Source: Limnohabitans sp. INBF002 (GTDB lineage Bacteria > Pseudomonadota > Gammaproteobacteria > Burkholderiales > Burkholderiaceae_C). Taken from it: 64,000 nucleotides of DNA. The DNA is taken from positions 1,674,001-1,738,000 of the forward strand of contig NZ_AP027055.1 in the NCBI RefSeq assembly GCF_027924905.1. The letters run 5' to 3'. A model generated the notes under the pieces. The model saw only the letters and a list, made by a program, of their open reading frames with translations. It was not told where the DNA came from and did no database searches. Position numbers and translations under genes: made by a program. Below are positions 27,013-34,511 of this stretch, piece after piece. How positions within the stretch are numbered: the stretch's first letter is position 1; every line of letters begins with the position of its first letter.

Positions 27013-27711
27013 TCAAGGCGCCTTACTTGCTGCGGGTGCGGGTGCAGGCGTCGCCACAGCAACAGGTGGGTTTACCAAAGATGCTGGTTTTTGAGCTGCG
27101 GGGACGACCACAGCTTCTACAGAAGCAGAGGCGTTGGAGGCTGGTGCTTCTGCAGCGCTTGCAGCGTCTGCTGCCTCGGACGGCACAACTTGCAAAGGTG
27201 GTGCAGGCTCAGCAGCGGACTCGTCTTGCGGCTGCATGTAAGCAGCCACCGCCAACGCTGCCGCAAACAAACCTGCAATGACCCAAAGTGATGTTTTGGA
27301 CTTTGTTTCTTCTGGCTGAGCTAAAACAACCGGCTCTTTGTCGGGGGCGGCGATTTGCGCAGAAGGTTCGGCAGGTTCAGCGATCGGGGTCTGTGCAGGC
27401 GCGGCTGTCTCAACGGGCACAGCGGCAACATCAGCAATCAACGGTTCTTCAAGTGCGCTTTCGGCTTCAAGCGGTTCAACCACTTGGCCAAAGACTTCTT
27501 CGGCCGAGACACCCAACAAGGCGCCAACTTTTTTTGCAGCGGTTGCTTTGACGGCAGCGCTGTAAAAAGCACTCATACCGCCCTCTTCCAACTGGCGAAT
27601 TTGCTTGACCGACATGCAAGCGCGGATCGCCATATCGCTCAAAGCCCAGCCTTGGGTTTCGCGACGCAGGCGCAACAAATCGCCGTTGATGAAGAGTTCT
27701 TCTTGGCTCAT
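27013..27711 (-). CDS. RodZ-like HTH membrane protein
   Basis: 232 residues from ATG 27711. The N-terminal HTH domain (ELFINGDLLRLRRETQGWAL, MAIRACMSVKQIRQLEEG, residues ~5-75) is followed by an acidic A/P/E-rich linker. Then come a single transmembrane helix near residues 147-165 (WVIAGLFAAALAVAAY) and an Ala/Pro-rich low-complexity tail. This is the cytoplasmic HTH-TM-periplasm layout of RodZ, though without the RodZ C-terminal beta domain. It is the last gene of a bactofilin operon, which supports a cytoskeletal anchoring role. Confidence 0.72.
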   Translation of the reverse strand: MSQEELFINGDLLRLRRETQGWALSDMAIRACMSVKQIRQLEEGGMSAFYSAAVKATAAKKVGALLGVSAEEVFGQVVEPLEAESALEEPLIADVAAVPVETAAPAQTPIAEPAEPSAQIAAPDKEPVVLAQPEETKSKTSLWVIAGLFAAALAVAAYMQPQDESAAEPAPPLQVVPSEAADAASAAEAPASNASASVEAVVVPAAQKPASLVNPPVAVATPAPAPAASKAP

Positions 27712-27743
27712 AAACACACGAGGCGTGACGCCGTCTCAGTGAG

Positions 27744-28235
27744 TTACTTGACCAACAAGAGTTCGCCCTTGATGGACGCACCCTTTTGAACCGACAGGGT
27801 TTGGTACACCACATGACCATCCACAGAGGCAGACGAAGTCACGATCAACTCATTACAAGTTGCAGTACCAGAGAACTTACCTTTGATGTGCAAGCTGCTG
27901 CAAGTCACAACACCTTCGACTTGGCCGCGCGCACCAATGGTGAGCTCGTCCACTTGAATTTGGCCGTTCAAGGCACCTTCCACGTGAATGGCGCCTTTGG
28001 CGGCAATTTCACCGCGGAACGAGAAACCTTCGCTCAGGATAGAAGGCTTGGTGGCAGTGGTTGAAATCATGTCCATCATGCTGGTTCGTTGGTTAGATAT
28101 AGGGGCAGGCGTTGCGACTGCAGGTTGCTGTTCCGACACAGCCTCGTCAACCACGGATTCAATTTGCTCGTCGTCGACGGCAGACGCATTCGTTTGCGAC
28201 AAATTAACGTTGTTGGTTTTGGATTTGTTGAACAT
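27744..28235 (-). CDS. Bactofilin (polymer-forming cytoskeletal protein), second copy
   Basis: 163 residues from ATG 28235. A disordered ~65-residue N-terminus is followed by the bactofilin beta-helix with regularly spaced short strands (GEIAAKGAIHVEGALNGQI, GQVEGVVTCSSLHIKG, VDGHVVYQTLSVQKGASIKG). Bactofilins polymerise without nucleotide and recruit cell-wall enzymes. The start overlaps the end of the M23 peptidase gene by 32 bp. An earlier in-frame ATG (28283) lies deeper in that gene and is less likely. Confidence 0.9.
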   Translation of the reverse strand: MFNKSKTNNVNLSQTNASAVDDEQIESVVDEAVSEQQPAVATPAPISNQRTSMMDMISTTATKPSILSEGFSFRGEIAAKGAIHVEGALNGQIQVDELTIGARGQVEGVVTCSSLHIKGKFSGTATCNELIVTSSASVDGHVVYQTLSVQKGASIKGELLLVK

Positions 28236-29244
28236 ATTGTGCCGTCCGTATAACTTTTTGTGGATTGACTGGATAACCACCAATCAAGATTTCCAAATGC
28301 AGGTGCTTACCTGTCGACGAAGAACCTGTACTGCCGATATTGCCCAGCACAGATTCGTTAGTGACTTTGTCACCCAACTTCACTTCGATATTTGCCAAAT
28401 GCGCGTAGAGCGACTCCACGCCATTGGTGTGGCGAACCACCACGGTGTTGCCGTATTGCGTATGAAACTGCGCCAGCACCACCACGCCAGGCTTGACTGG
28501 GTGAACTTTTTCATCGCCCGTCTGACTCAACAAGTCGAGTCCCGTATGGAAGTGTGTTTGTCCAGAGATGGGATGACGGCGAACACCAAAGTCCGATGTC
28601 ACGCTGTAATTCGGCACAGGCATCACACTGGGCAATGCGTACAGAACTTCGCGCAAACCACGGTTGGTTGACAACTCATCAGCCACTTTGCCACGGAGCA
28701 AGGGGTTGCTCTTGACATCGTCTTCCAAGTTGAAACCACCATTCGCCGCATTTTGCTGAATGATTTTGACAATCTTCTCTGTCAAACCAGAAGACTCAAG
28801 TTGCGACTTCATGGTCACGTTCTCTTGAGAAACCGCGACCATTGAGGTATCCACAAAACGGCGAATACTCATGTCTCGGTCACGGATGGTCTGCGCCAGC
28901 GACACCATTTGCTCGTCACTCATGCTCAACTGGTCGATGCCTTCGGAATCGGACGCACTACTCAGCAAAGCGCGGTAGACCTCTTCGTGCGAACGCTCAA
29001 GCTTCGCTCGGCTCAACATGAGACTGATGCTGGTTGCAAACAATACACCAATCGCCACCAACATAGCACCCGTCACCAAAATGCCACCACGCACCAAAAT
29101 GCGCTGCATGCGGCCACTGACGTTCAGGTAGTGAAGATCACCGTTTTGCTCAAGAATGATGCGCGCATCTTCGTACTGACGCGCCCACCCATTGGACACG
29201 AGTCCAGGGAGCATGCGAACAGTGGAAAAGAGTCGGCGCAACAT
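28204..29244 (-). CDS. Membrane-anchored M23 peptidase (LytM-type)
   Basis: 346 residues. A transmembrane helix near residues 53-78 (LVTGAMLVAIGVLFATSISLML) is followed by a helical/coiled-coil periplasmic segment. The C-terminal M23 domain has the zinc ligands in SGQTHFHTGLDL and the HLHLE motif. This architecture matches bactofilin-linked DD-endopeptidases such as LmdC and Csd1. It lies between two bactofilin genes, which suggests it cuts peptidoglycan crosslinks where the bactofilin polymer sits. Confidence 0.92.
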   Translation of the reverse strand: MLRRLFSTVRMLPGLVSNGWARQYEDARIILEQNGDLHYLNVSGRMQRILVRGGILVTGAMLVAIGVLFATSISLMLSRAKLERSHEEVYRALLSSASDSEGIDQLSMSDEQMVSLAQTIRDRDMSIRRFVDTSMVAVSQENVTMKSQLESSGLTEKIVKIIQQNAANGGFNLEDDVKSNPLLRGKVADELSTNRGLREVLYALPSVMPVPNYSVTSDFGVRRHPISGQTHFHTGLDLLSQTGDEKVHPVKPGVVVLAQFHTQYGNTVVVRHTNGVESLYAHLANIEVKLGDKVTNESVLGNIGSTGSSSTGKHLHLEILIGGYPVNPQKVIRTAQYVQQIQNQQR

Positions 29245-29263
29245 TTAAACCGCAGTCAGTTAA

Positions 29264-29635
29264 TTAAGCGGGCGTCGAGCCGCCGACGTGAATGACGGGG
29301 CCGTTGGCATCTTGACTCAAGGTACCTTCGATTTCGCCGCCTTTTTCAATCTCAATTTCTGAGTACTGAACTTTGCCAGCAATTTTGCCGGTGGAGCGAA
29401 CAATCAAGCTCTTCTCGGAAATGATGGTGTTGTGGAGTTGACCACGCACATCAATGACCTTGGCCGAAACGCGGCCTGTGATCTTGCCTGTTGGGCCGAT
29501 CAACACTTCTTCTGCAGTTAAATCTCCCTCAATCACGCCATTGATGATGGCTTTTGAGGGAACAGTGAACGTACCTTTGACGACAACGCCGTCACCGATA
29601 ACAACACTTTCGAGCGAATCAGATTGATTAGACAT
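29264..29635 (-). CDS. Bactofilin, first copy
   Basis: 123 residues from ATG 29635, chosen because AAGGAG lies just upstream; a longer frame to 29674 has no such site. Nearly the whole protein is beta-helix (VVIGDGVVVKGTFTVPSK, VIEGDLTAEEVLIGPTGKI, VDVRGQLHNTIIS-like turns). It is shorter than the second bactofilin and lacks the long N-terminus. First gene of the bactofilin-M23-bactofilin-HTH operon. The 268-bp upstream gap to aroE must hold the promoters of both directions; I see no operator motif there. Confidence 0.9.
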   Translation of the reverse strand: MSNQSDSLESVVIGDGVVVKGTFTVPSKAIINGVIEGDLTAEEVLIGPTGKITGRVSAKVIDVRGQLHNTIISEKSLIVRSTGKIAGKVQYSEIEIEKGGEIEGTLSQDANGPVIHVGGSTPA

Positions 29636-29903
29636 ATGGACTCCTTGCTCAAATTTTAGCAAACAAACCACCAAAAACTACATTAATTGCAATTTATTGT
29701 TGTTTATTTGTGAAGAAAAGTTCATTGAACGCAACCACTTAGCGTATTTTTTGAATGTGCTTCCTAACTCTCGAAGAACTGGAATTCGATATAAGTGTGA
29801 AAAGTATCAAAGCGACATTCACCACAGGACATTCAAGCCGCCAGTAGTCATAAAAGACAGACGTTGATTGGCTACCATCGGGTATCTGCTTTCATCACTC
29901 ACC

Positions 29904-30740
29904 ATGAACAACACATTCACCATGGCAGGCGTCATGGGATGGCCTGTGGCCCATTCTCGCTCCCCCGCCATTCACAACCACTGGATTCGTCAATACAACC
30001 TAAACGGTGCCTACGGCTTGTTTCCAGTCAACCCCAACGATCTCGAAGCCGCTATTCGAGGCATTCAGGCCTTGAGATTGGCTGGTAGCAACATCACCAT
30101 TCCGCATAAAGTGGAAGCCATGAAATTCATGGACTGGGTTGACCCACTTGCCCAACGGATGGGGGCCATCAACACGATCGTGGTGCAAGCCGACGGCGCC
30201 TTGCATGGTTTCAACAATGACGGTTTCGGTTTCTTAGAAAGTCTGCGTGAGGCGCAGCCCAGCTGGCACGCAGCTGCTGGTCCAACCGTCATTTTGGGGG
30301 CAGGCGGCGCGGCGCGCGCCATTGTTGTGAGCCTCATAGATGCAGGCGCAACGGAAATCCGGCTCCTTAACCGAACACGCAGTAAGGCCGACGAACTGGC
30401 GGAAGAATTTGGCGCACCTGTCGCCGCTTTCAATTGGTCCGAACGCCGTGAAGCCTTAGCGGGGGCCGCCTTGCTGATCAACACGACCAACCAAGGCATG
30501 CACGGACAGCCCGCACTGGACATTGAACTCACACAATTACCAACCTCAGCCTTGGTCTCCGATGCGATTTACATCCCACTAGAAACCTCGTTGCTCGCCG
30601 CAGCACGCTTGCGCGGCAACACCACGGTCAATGGCCTGGGAATGCTCTTGCATCAAGCACGACCCGCCTTTCGCGCTTGGTTCGGTGTGATGCCAGAAGT
30701 GACACCTGAACTACATCAAGCCATCATCGAAACCTTCTAA
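29904..30740 (+). CDS. aroE: Shikimate dehydrogenase
   Basis: 278 residues from ATG 29904 (a TTG at 29868 is in frame). The shikimate-binding motif is GWPVAHSRSPAIHNHW, the catalytic Lys is in ITIPHKVEAM and the Asp in FNNDGFGF. The NADP-binding fold is ILGAGGAARAIV with the NRT motif. It reduces 3-dehydroshikimate in the chorismate pathway; the window also carries part of aroC. Confidence 0.95.
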   Translation: MNNTFTMAGVMGWPVAHSRSPAIHNHWIRQYNLNGAYGLFPVNPNDLEAAIRGIQALRLAGSNITIPHKVEAMKFMDWVDPLAQRMGAINTIVVQADGALHGFNNDGFGFLESLREAQPSWHAAAGPTVILGAGGAARAIVVSLIDAGATEIRLLNRTRSKADELAEEFGAPVAAFNWSERREALAGAALLINTTNQGMHGQPALDIELTQLPTSALVSDAIYIPLETSLLAAARLRGNTTVNGLGMLLHQARPAFRAWFGVMPEVTPELHQAIIETF

Positions 30741-30749
30741 AATTGATCC

Positions 30750-31457
30750 ATGTACATTGGACTTTTAGAAGACGAGCCTCACCTCGCACAACACGTTTGC
30801 GAGATTCTTGAAAACGCAGGCCACAGCACCAGCGTTTTCAACAATGGCGCAGACATGGTCAAAGCCATTGGCAGAGACACCATCGACCTGTTTGTGCTCG
30901 ACTGGCGAGTACCTCGCATGTCCGGGCTCGAAGTTCTCAAACACATCCGTGACGTGCGAGGACTCAAAGAGCCCGTGCTCTTTCTCACGAGCCGCACAGA
31001 TGAACAGGACATCATTGAGGCGCTCAACGCGGGAGCAGATGACTACTGCACAAAGCCAGTTCGCCCCCAAGAGTTTCTCGCGCGCGTGACCGCTTTGTTG
31101 CGCCGCACCTACCCTGACCGCAACGACCAAGACACCACCCGCAACTTGTTGAATTACGTTTTCAATAAACTGGACAACTCTGTCCATTTCGACAACCAAC
31201 AAGTCAGCTTGTCTGAAAAAGAATTCAAACTGGCTTTGTTCCTTTTTGAAAACCATGAACGTGCTGTTTCACGTGAACGACTGATGCAAGAAGTTTGGCA
31301 TGGTGAAGGTGACGCACTTTCGCGCTCGCTTGATGTGCATGTCTCGTGGCTGCGTAAAAAACTAGATCTTGCAGCGACATCGCCTCACTTGCGACTCAAA
31401 CCCATTTACGGATTTGGCTACCGACTGATGGCGGTCAATGCAAGCACAGATGCGTAA
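30750..31457 (+). CDS. OmpR-family response regulator
   Basis: 235 residues. The receiver domain has acidic pocket E7-D8-E9, phospho-acceptor D51 in LFVLDWRVPRMSG, and the Lys in CTKPVRPQE. The C-terminal winged helix (LSEKEFKLALFLFENHERAVSRE, SLDVHVSWLRKKL, PIYGFGYRL) binds DNA. No sensor kinase is adjacent. Its stop codon overlaps the start of the LysM-FecR gene, so the two are translationally coupled and probably functionally linked. Confidence 0.92.
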   Translation: MYIGLLEDEPHLAQHVCEILENAGHSTSVFNNGADMVKAIGRDTIDLFVLDWRVPRMSGLEVLKHIRDVRGLKEPVLFLTSRTDEQDIIEALNAGADDYCTKPVRPQEFLARVTALLRRTYPDRNDQDTTRNLLNYVFNKLDNSVHFDNQQVSLSEKEFKLALFLFENHERAVSRERLMQEVWHGEGDALSRSLDVHVSWLRKKLDLAATSPHLRLKPIYGFGYRLMAVNASTDA

Positions 31458-32070
31458 AACATGGGCACTGTTCATGGGTGCGATTTGGCTGATCGCCGCG
31501 CATGCGCAACAGCTGGAGAAGACCGTTGAACAACCCCTGATTGTTTACAAAATACAAACAGGTGACACCCTTTCGCAGCTGTCCCAAAAATACTTGCGCC
31601 AGCCTGCAGACCTTGCTGCAATTCGAACGTTGAATCATCTGCGCAGCATTGACTTGCTGCCTGCCGGTGAATTTCTGAAAGTTCCGCGAGAGGCGGTCAA
31701 ACAAGAACCATCACATGCCACCATCATCAGCATCTCATGCGCAAGGATGATTCGTGCGGGCAGCTCGCTCAAGCCCATCTATATCGGCACGGTTTTGGAA
31801 GAAGGTGTGGTGATTGACATTCCTGCTGAATGCTATGTGTCAATGCGCCTCGAAGACAGCTCTATCATTCGACTTCCGTCTAGCGCAGCCATCAAGATTT
31901 CAGTCCTGCGTAAAAATGCCATGGAATCAAGCCCAGAGGTACAACTTGATTTGGTACATGGCCGTGTGGAGCTTGATGTCTACAAAGGCCGCTCAAAAAC
32001 CACACCTTTTGAAGTCCGTACGCCACTGTCCATCACCGGCGTGCGAGGGACCGAATTTCGCGTAGGTTAG
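31450..32070 (+). CDS. Secreted LysM-FecR domain protein, probably C-terminally truncated
   Basis: 206 residues from ATG 31450. The signal peptide is MRKTWALFMGAIWLIAAHA. A LysM peptidoglycan-binding domain (VYKIQTGDTLSQLSQKYL, residues ~34-80) and a FecR-type beta domain (VQLDLVHGRVELDVYKG...TPFEVRTPLSITGVRGTEFRVG) follow. The frame stops immediately after GTEFRVG. In the family this point is normally followed by a long C-terminal part. The next ~230 bp have no matching continuation in any frame that I can recognise. The break coincides with the left boundary of an AT-richer accessory region, so the tail was probably lost by insertion or deletion. Confidence 0.75.
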   Translation: MRKTWALFMGAIWLIAAHAQQLEKTVEQPLIVYKIQTGDTLSQLSQKYLRQPADLAAIRTLNHLRSIDLLPAGEFLKVPREAVKQEPSHATIISISCARMIRAGSSLKPIYIGTVLEEGVVIDIPAECYVSMRLEDSSIIRLPSSAAIKISVLRKNAMESSPEVQLDLVHGRVELDVYKGRSKTTPFEVRTPLSITGVRGTEFRVG

Positions 32071-32261
32071 CCGATGTCGAGTGGTCGGGCATCCGACAGC
32101 TCGTCAACGTCGTTCAGATGCGGGTACTCGTACTTCTTGCGCCCCCCCACGTCTCGCAAGCAAGAACGGATGGATAACTATCCAGAAATTCAGCAAGACT
32201 CGACATGCGAACATTGGACTACACGCATCCAATCGATCCTTAATTAGTCACCACACGAACA

Positions 32262-32298
32262 GGTATTGATCTAATACCTTAACGGTATTAGACATACC
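32262..32298. promoter_or_regulatory. Nested inverted repeats upstream of the TRAP binding-protein gene
   Basis: CTAATACC (32271-32278) and GGTATTAG (32284-32291) form a perfect 8-bp inverted repeat with a 5-bp spacer. Each half also pairs with an outer copy: GGTATT at 32262-32267 before it and ATACC at 32294-32298 after it. This gives three overlapping palindromes about 50-85 bp upstream of the ATG at 32349. It looks like a repressor operator (GntR/LacI-style) or a cis RNA switch. The regulator is not in the window. Confidence 0.5.
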
Positions 32299-32348
32299 CA
32301 TACTGTCTTCATACGATTCGCTCATCCCAATCATTGTTAAGGAATAGC

Positions 32349-33446
32349 ATGGAGCGTAGAAAGTTTTTGCACTCAACAGGCGTAGGTTTAGGTGCTTCTG
32401 TCGTTGCTAGTTCAGCTAGTGCTCAAAATAGTCCTGAAATCAAATGGCGCTTAGCATCTAGCTTTCCAAAAAGTTTAGATACCGCTTTTGGTGCAATTCA
32501 GCTGATTTCAAAGCGAGTTGCTGCAGCAACAAATGGGAAATTTCAAATTCAACCCTTTGCCGCTGGCGAGATTGTTCCGGGCCCTGCTGTGCTTGATGCT
32601 GTTAACTCCGGTTCTGTTGAGTGCGGTCAAACCTCTAGCTATTATTTTGTTGGCAAAGATCCTACCTTCGCATTTGATACATCGATTCCATTTGGCTTGA
32701 ATAGTCGCCAACAAACGGCTTGGATGTATGAGGGCGGTGGACTTGAACTAATGCGAGACTTCTTCAAGGACTACAACATCTATAACATTCCATGTGGAAA
32801 CACAGGCGCACAAATGGGTGGATGGTTCCGTAAAGAAGTGAAATCAGTCTCCGATCTCAAGGGCCTCAAATTTCGCGTCAGTGGTTTTGCAGGACAAGTT
32901 ATGTCCAAGCTTGGCGTAGTACCCCAGCAAATCCCTGCTAGTGATATTTATCCCGCGCTTGAGCGAGGAAACATTGACGCTGTTGAATGGGTGGGGCCAT
33001 TCGATGATGAGAAATTAGGAATCAACAAAGTTGCTAAGTACTACTATGCACCAGGTTGGTGGGAGGGTTGCGCACAGGTCTCGCTGTATGTAAACCTTAA
33101 AGCATGGGAAACACTTCCCAAGGACTACCAAAACATACTTGAAATGGCATGTGCTGAAGCTTTAATGGACATGCAAGCCAAATACGATGCACGCAATCCA
33201 CAAGCGCTTCGTCGATTGATTGGCTCTGGCACACAACTTCGGATGTTTAGCAAAGAAATTCTTGATGCTTTTCACGCTGCAACTGTTGAACACTGCGATG
33301 AGATTGCAGATAAAAATCCTAAGTTCAAGAAAATTTATGAACCTTGGAAAAAATTCAAAGCAGATCAAATTGCTTGGTTCAGCATCTCTGAACGCCCTTT
33401 TGACAACTATGTGTCGTCAACTGGTGCTAGGACAAGTAAAAAATAA
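32349..33446 (+). CDS. TRAP transporter substrate-binding protein (DctP/TakP-like), orphan
   Basis: 365 residues from ATG 32349, which has AAGGAA upstream. A twin-arginine-type signal (ERRKFLHSTGVGLGASVVAS) ends in SASA. TRAP SBP signatures include the carboxylate-binding Arg in GLKFRVSGFAGQVMSKLG, and DAVEWVGPFDD followed by YYYAPGWWEG, close to the 2-oxoacid-binding TakP branch. It binds an organic acid in the periplasm. The membrane partners DctQ/DctM are not next to it. Codon use is clearly AT-richer than in the core genes, a sign of transfer. Confidence 0.88.
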   Translation: MERRKFLHSTGVGLGASVVASSASAQNSPEIKWRLASSFPKSLDTAFGAIQLISKRVAAATNGKFQIQPFAAGEIVPGPAVLDAVNSGSVECGQTSSYYFVGKDPTFAFDTSIPFGLNSRQQTAWMYEGGGLELMRDFFKDYNIYNIPCGNTGAQMGGWFRKEVKSVSDLKGLKFRVSGFAGQVMSKLGVVPQQIPASDIYPALERGNIDAVEWVGPFDDEKLGINKVAKYYYAPGWWEGCAQVSLYVNLKAWETLPKDYQNILEMACAEALMDMQAKYDARNPQALRRLIGSGTQLRMFSKEILDAFHAATVEHCDEIADKNPKFKKIYEPWKKFKADQIAWFSISERPFDNYVSSTGARTSKK

Positions 33447-33846
33447 CGTGCCAATTTCGTTTGCTCTAGCTCCCTATCCAGAACTTAAGAATACTGTTCG
33501 TTGAAAAAAATCAAAAATTTTATGGAGGATTGGTTTTTAATTAGTCCTCCATGCTGATGCACAGCTAGGGATTACAGACCTCCCGAAAACCCTTATAAAA
33601 CCTAGGTTTCCCTTATGGATTCGTCCTTAAGGTCATTCGCCGGAAGTCAGTAAATACAGGCCTTTGGAGCAAAGAAAATGGGCTCGGAGATTTTCCGAGC
33701 CCTTGTGTATGGTGAAACAGGCGTCCACAGAATGTACTTCGTCGCTATTAAGCCACTACTCAGTTCATTTGAGTTGATACACATCGGAAACAGAGCGGTA
33801 CTACTTGAACCACGCAAAGGTTGCGTGAGATTCCATAGGAGTACCC
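33447..33846. other. 400-bp non-coding stretch between the TRAP gene and the recombinase module
   Basis: No convincing gene. It contains ATGGAGGA/TCCTCCAT inverted repeats (33522-33529 and 33545-33552). A perfect 12-bp palindrome AAACCTAGGTTT (33598-33609) is bracketed by direct repeats CCCTTAT (33590-33596 and 33610-33616). A strong minus-strand terminator hairpin sits at 33680-33702. At the right edge an AGGAG ribosome-binding site precedes the DUF3489 gene. Confidence 0.6.
33675..33702 (-). terminator. Orphan minus-strand terminator hairpin
   Basis: A 9-bp perfect GC-rich stem (GGGCTCGGA/TCCGAGCCC) with a 5-nt loop is followed on the minus strand by ATTTTCTTT. No minus-strand gene lies upstream of it, so it may end a small RNA or be a relic. 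Confidence 0.65.
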
Positions 33847-34125
33847 ATGAAAACCAAAACATCCGCCCCTGTTAAAGCAAAAAAGCCAGCTAAGGCTCAA
33901 CCGCCTGCAAAAAAACAAAGCAAACAATCCCAGCTCATCGATCTGCTTAAAAAGAAAACTGGCACCACGATTGAGGAGATGATGATCCTCACCGGTTGGC
34001 AAGCTCACACTGTCAGAGGGATCATCAGCGGCGCACTTAAAAAACGCCTTGGTCTCAACGTTGTGAGCATCGCCGGAGCAAGCGGTACACGCACTTACCG
34101 AATCACGGAGGTGAAGACATCATGA
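33847..34125 (+). CDS. DUF3489 protein of a serine-recombinase module
   Basis: 92 residues. A Lys/Pro/Ala-rich basic N-terminus (~30 residues) is followed by a winged-helix-like domain: SQLIDLLKKKTGTTIEEMM, TGWQAHTVRGIISGALKKR, LGLNVVSI...TRTYRI. This fits the DUF3489 family, small putative DNA-binding proteins commonly found upstream of DUF2924 and resolvase genes. It overlaps the next gene by 4 bp. It may regulate or assist the recombinase. Confidence 0.8.
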   Translation: MKTKTSAPVKAKKPAKAQPPAKKQSKQSQLIDLLKKKTGTTIEEMMILTGWQAHTVRGIISGALKKRLGLNVVSIAGASGTRTYRITEVKTS

Positions 34126-34511
34126 GTGCGGTGATGGAGATGCGCGCAAACCGAATCGAACTCGACAAACGATGGTCCAAGTCATTCGGAAGCAAAGTTC
34201 CTAAGCACATCCAATACAAACTGATTCAGCTGGCTTTGTCATGGCATGAGCAAATGCAAGCTGACAGTCATTGGAAAGGCTCAATCGGAGCTGCTCGGCT
34301 ATCTCGATTCCTCAAGCAAACAACACCTTTGATCACACTAAGTCCCGGCACTCGACTCATGCGAGAGTGGCAAGGCAAAGTACATCAGGTGACTGTTCTG
34401 GTTAAAGGCTTTGAGCATCAAGGCAAGGCCTACTCAAGCCTTAGTGCAATTGCTAGAGAAATCACAGGCACAGCTTGGTCAGGGCCACTCTTCTTTGGAT
34501 TAAAGCCATGA
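34122..34511 (+). CDS. DUF2924 protein of a serine-recombinase module
   Basis: 129 residues. The family-like core is GSKVPKHIQYKLIQLALSW, TPGTRLMREWQGKVHQVTVL-type strands (here SPGTRLMREWQGK), and FEHQGKAYSSLSAIAREITGTAWSGPLFFGL. The last motif is the most characteristic of DUF2924. It probably binds DNA together with the recombinase. ATGA overlaps on both sides show a tightly coupled three-gene operon. Confidence 0.85.
   Translation: MSAVMEMRANRIELDKRWSKSFGSKVPKHIQYKLIQLALSWHEQMQADSHWKGSIGAARLSRFLKQTTPLITLSPGTRLMREWQGKVHQVTVLVKGFEHQGKAYSSLSAIAREITGTAWSGPLFFGLKP

Noticed and set aside
32071-32269. Frameshifted continuation of the LysM-FecR protein
   Set aside because: None of the three plus-strand frames gives a recognisable FecR-type continuation, so I cannot claim a simple frameshift; loss of the tail is more likely.
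33647-33862. 71-codon minus-strand ORF before the recombinase module
   Set aside because: It runs through the terminator hairpin and has no ribosome-binding site or family resemblance.
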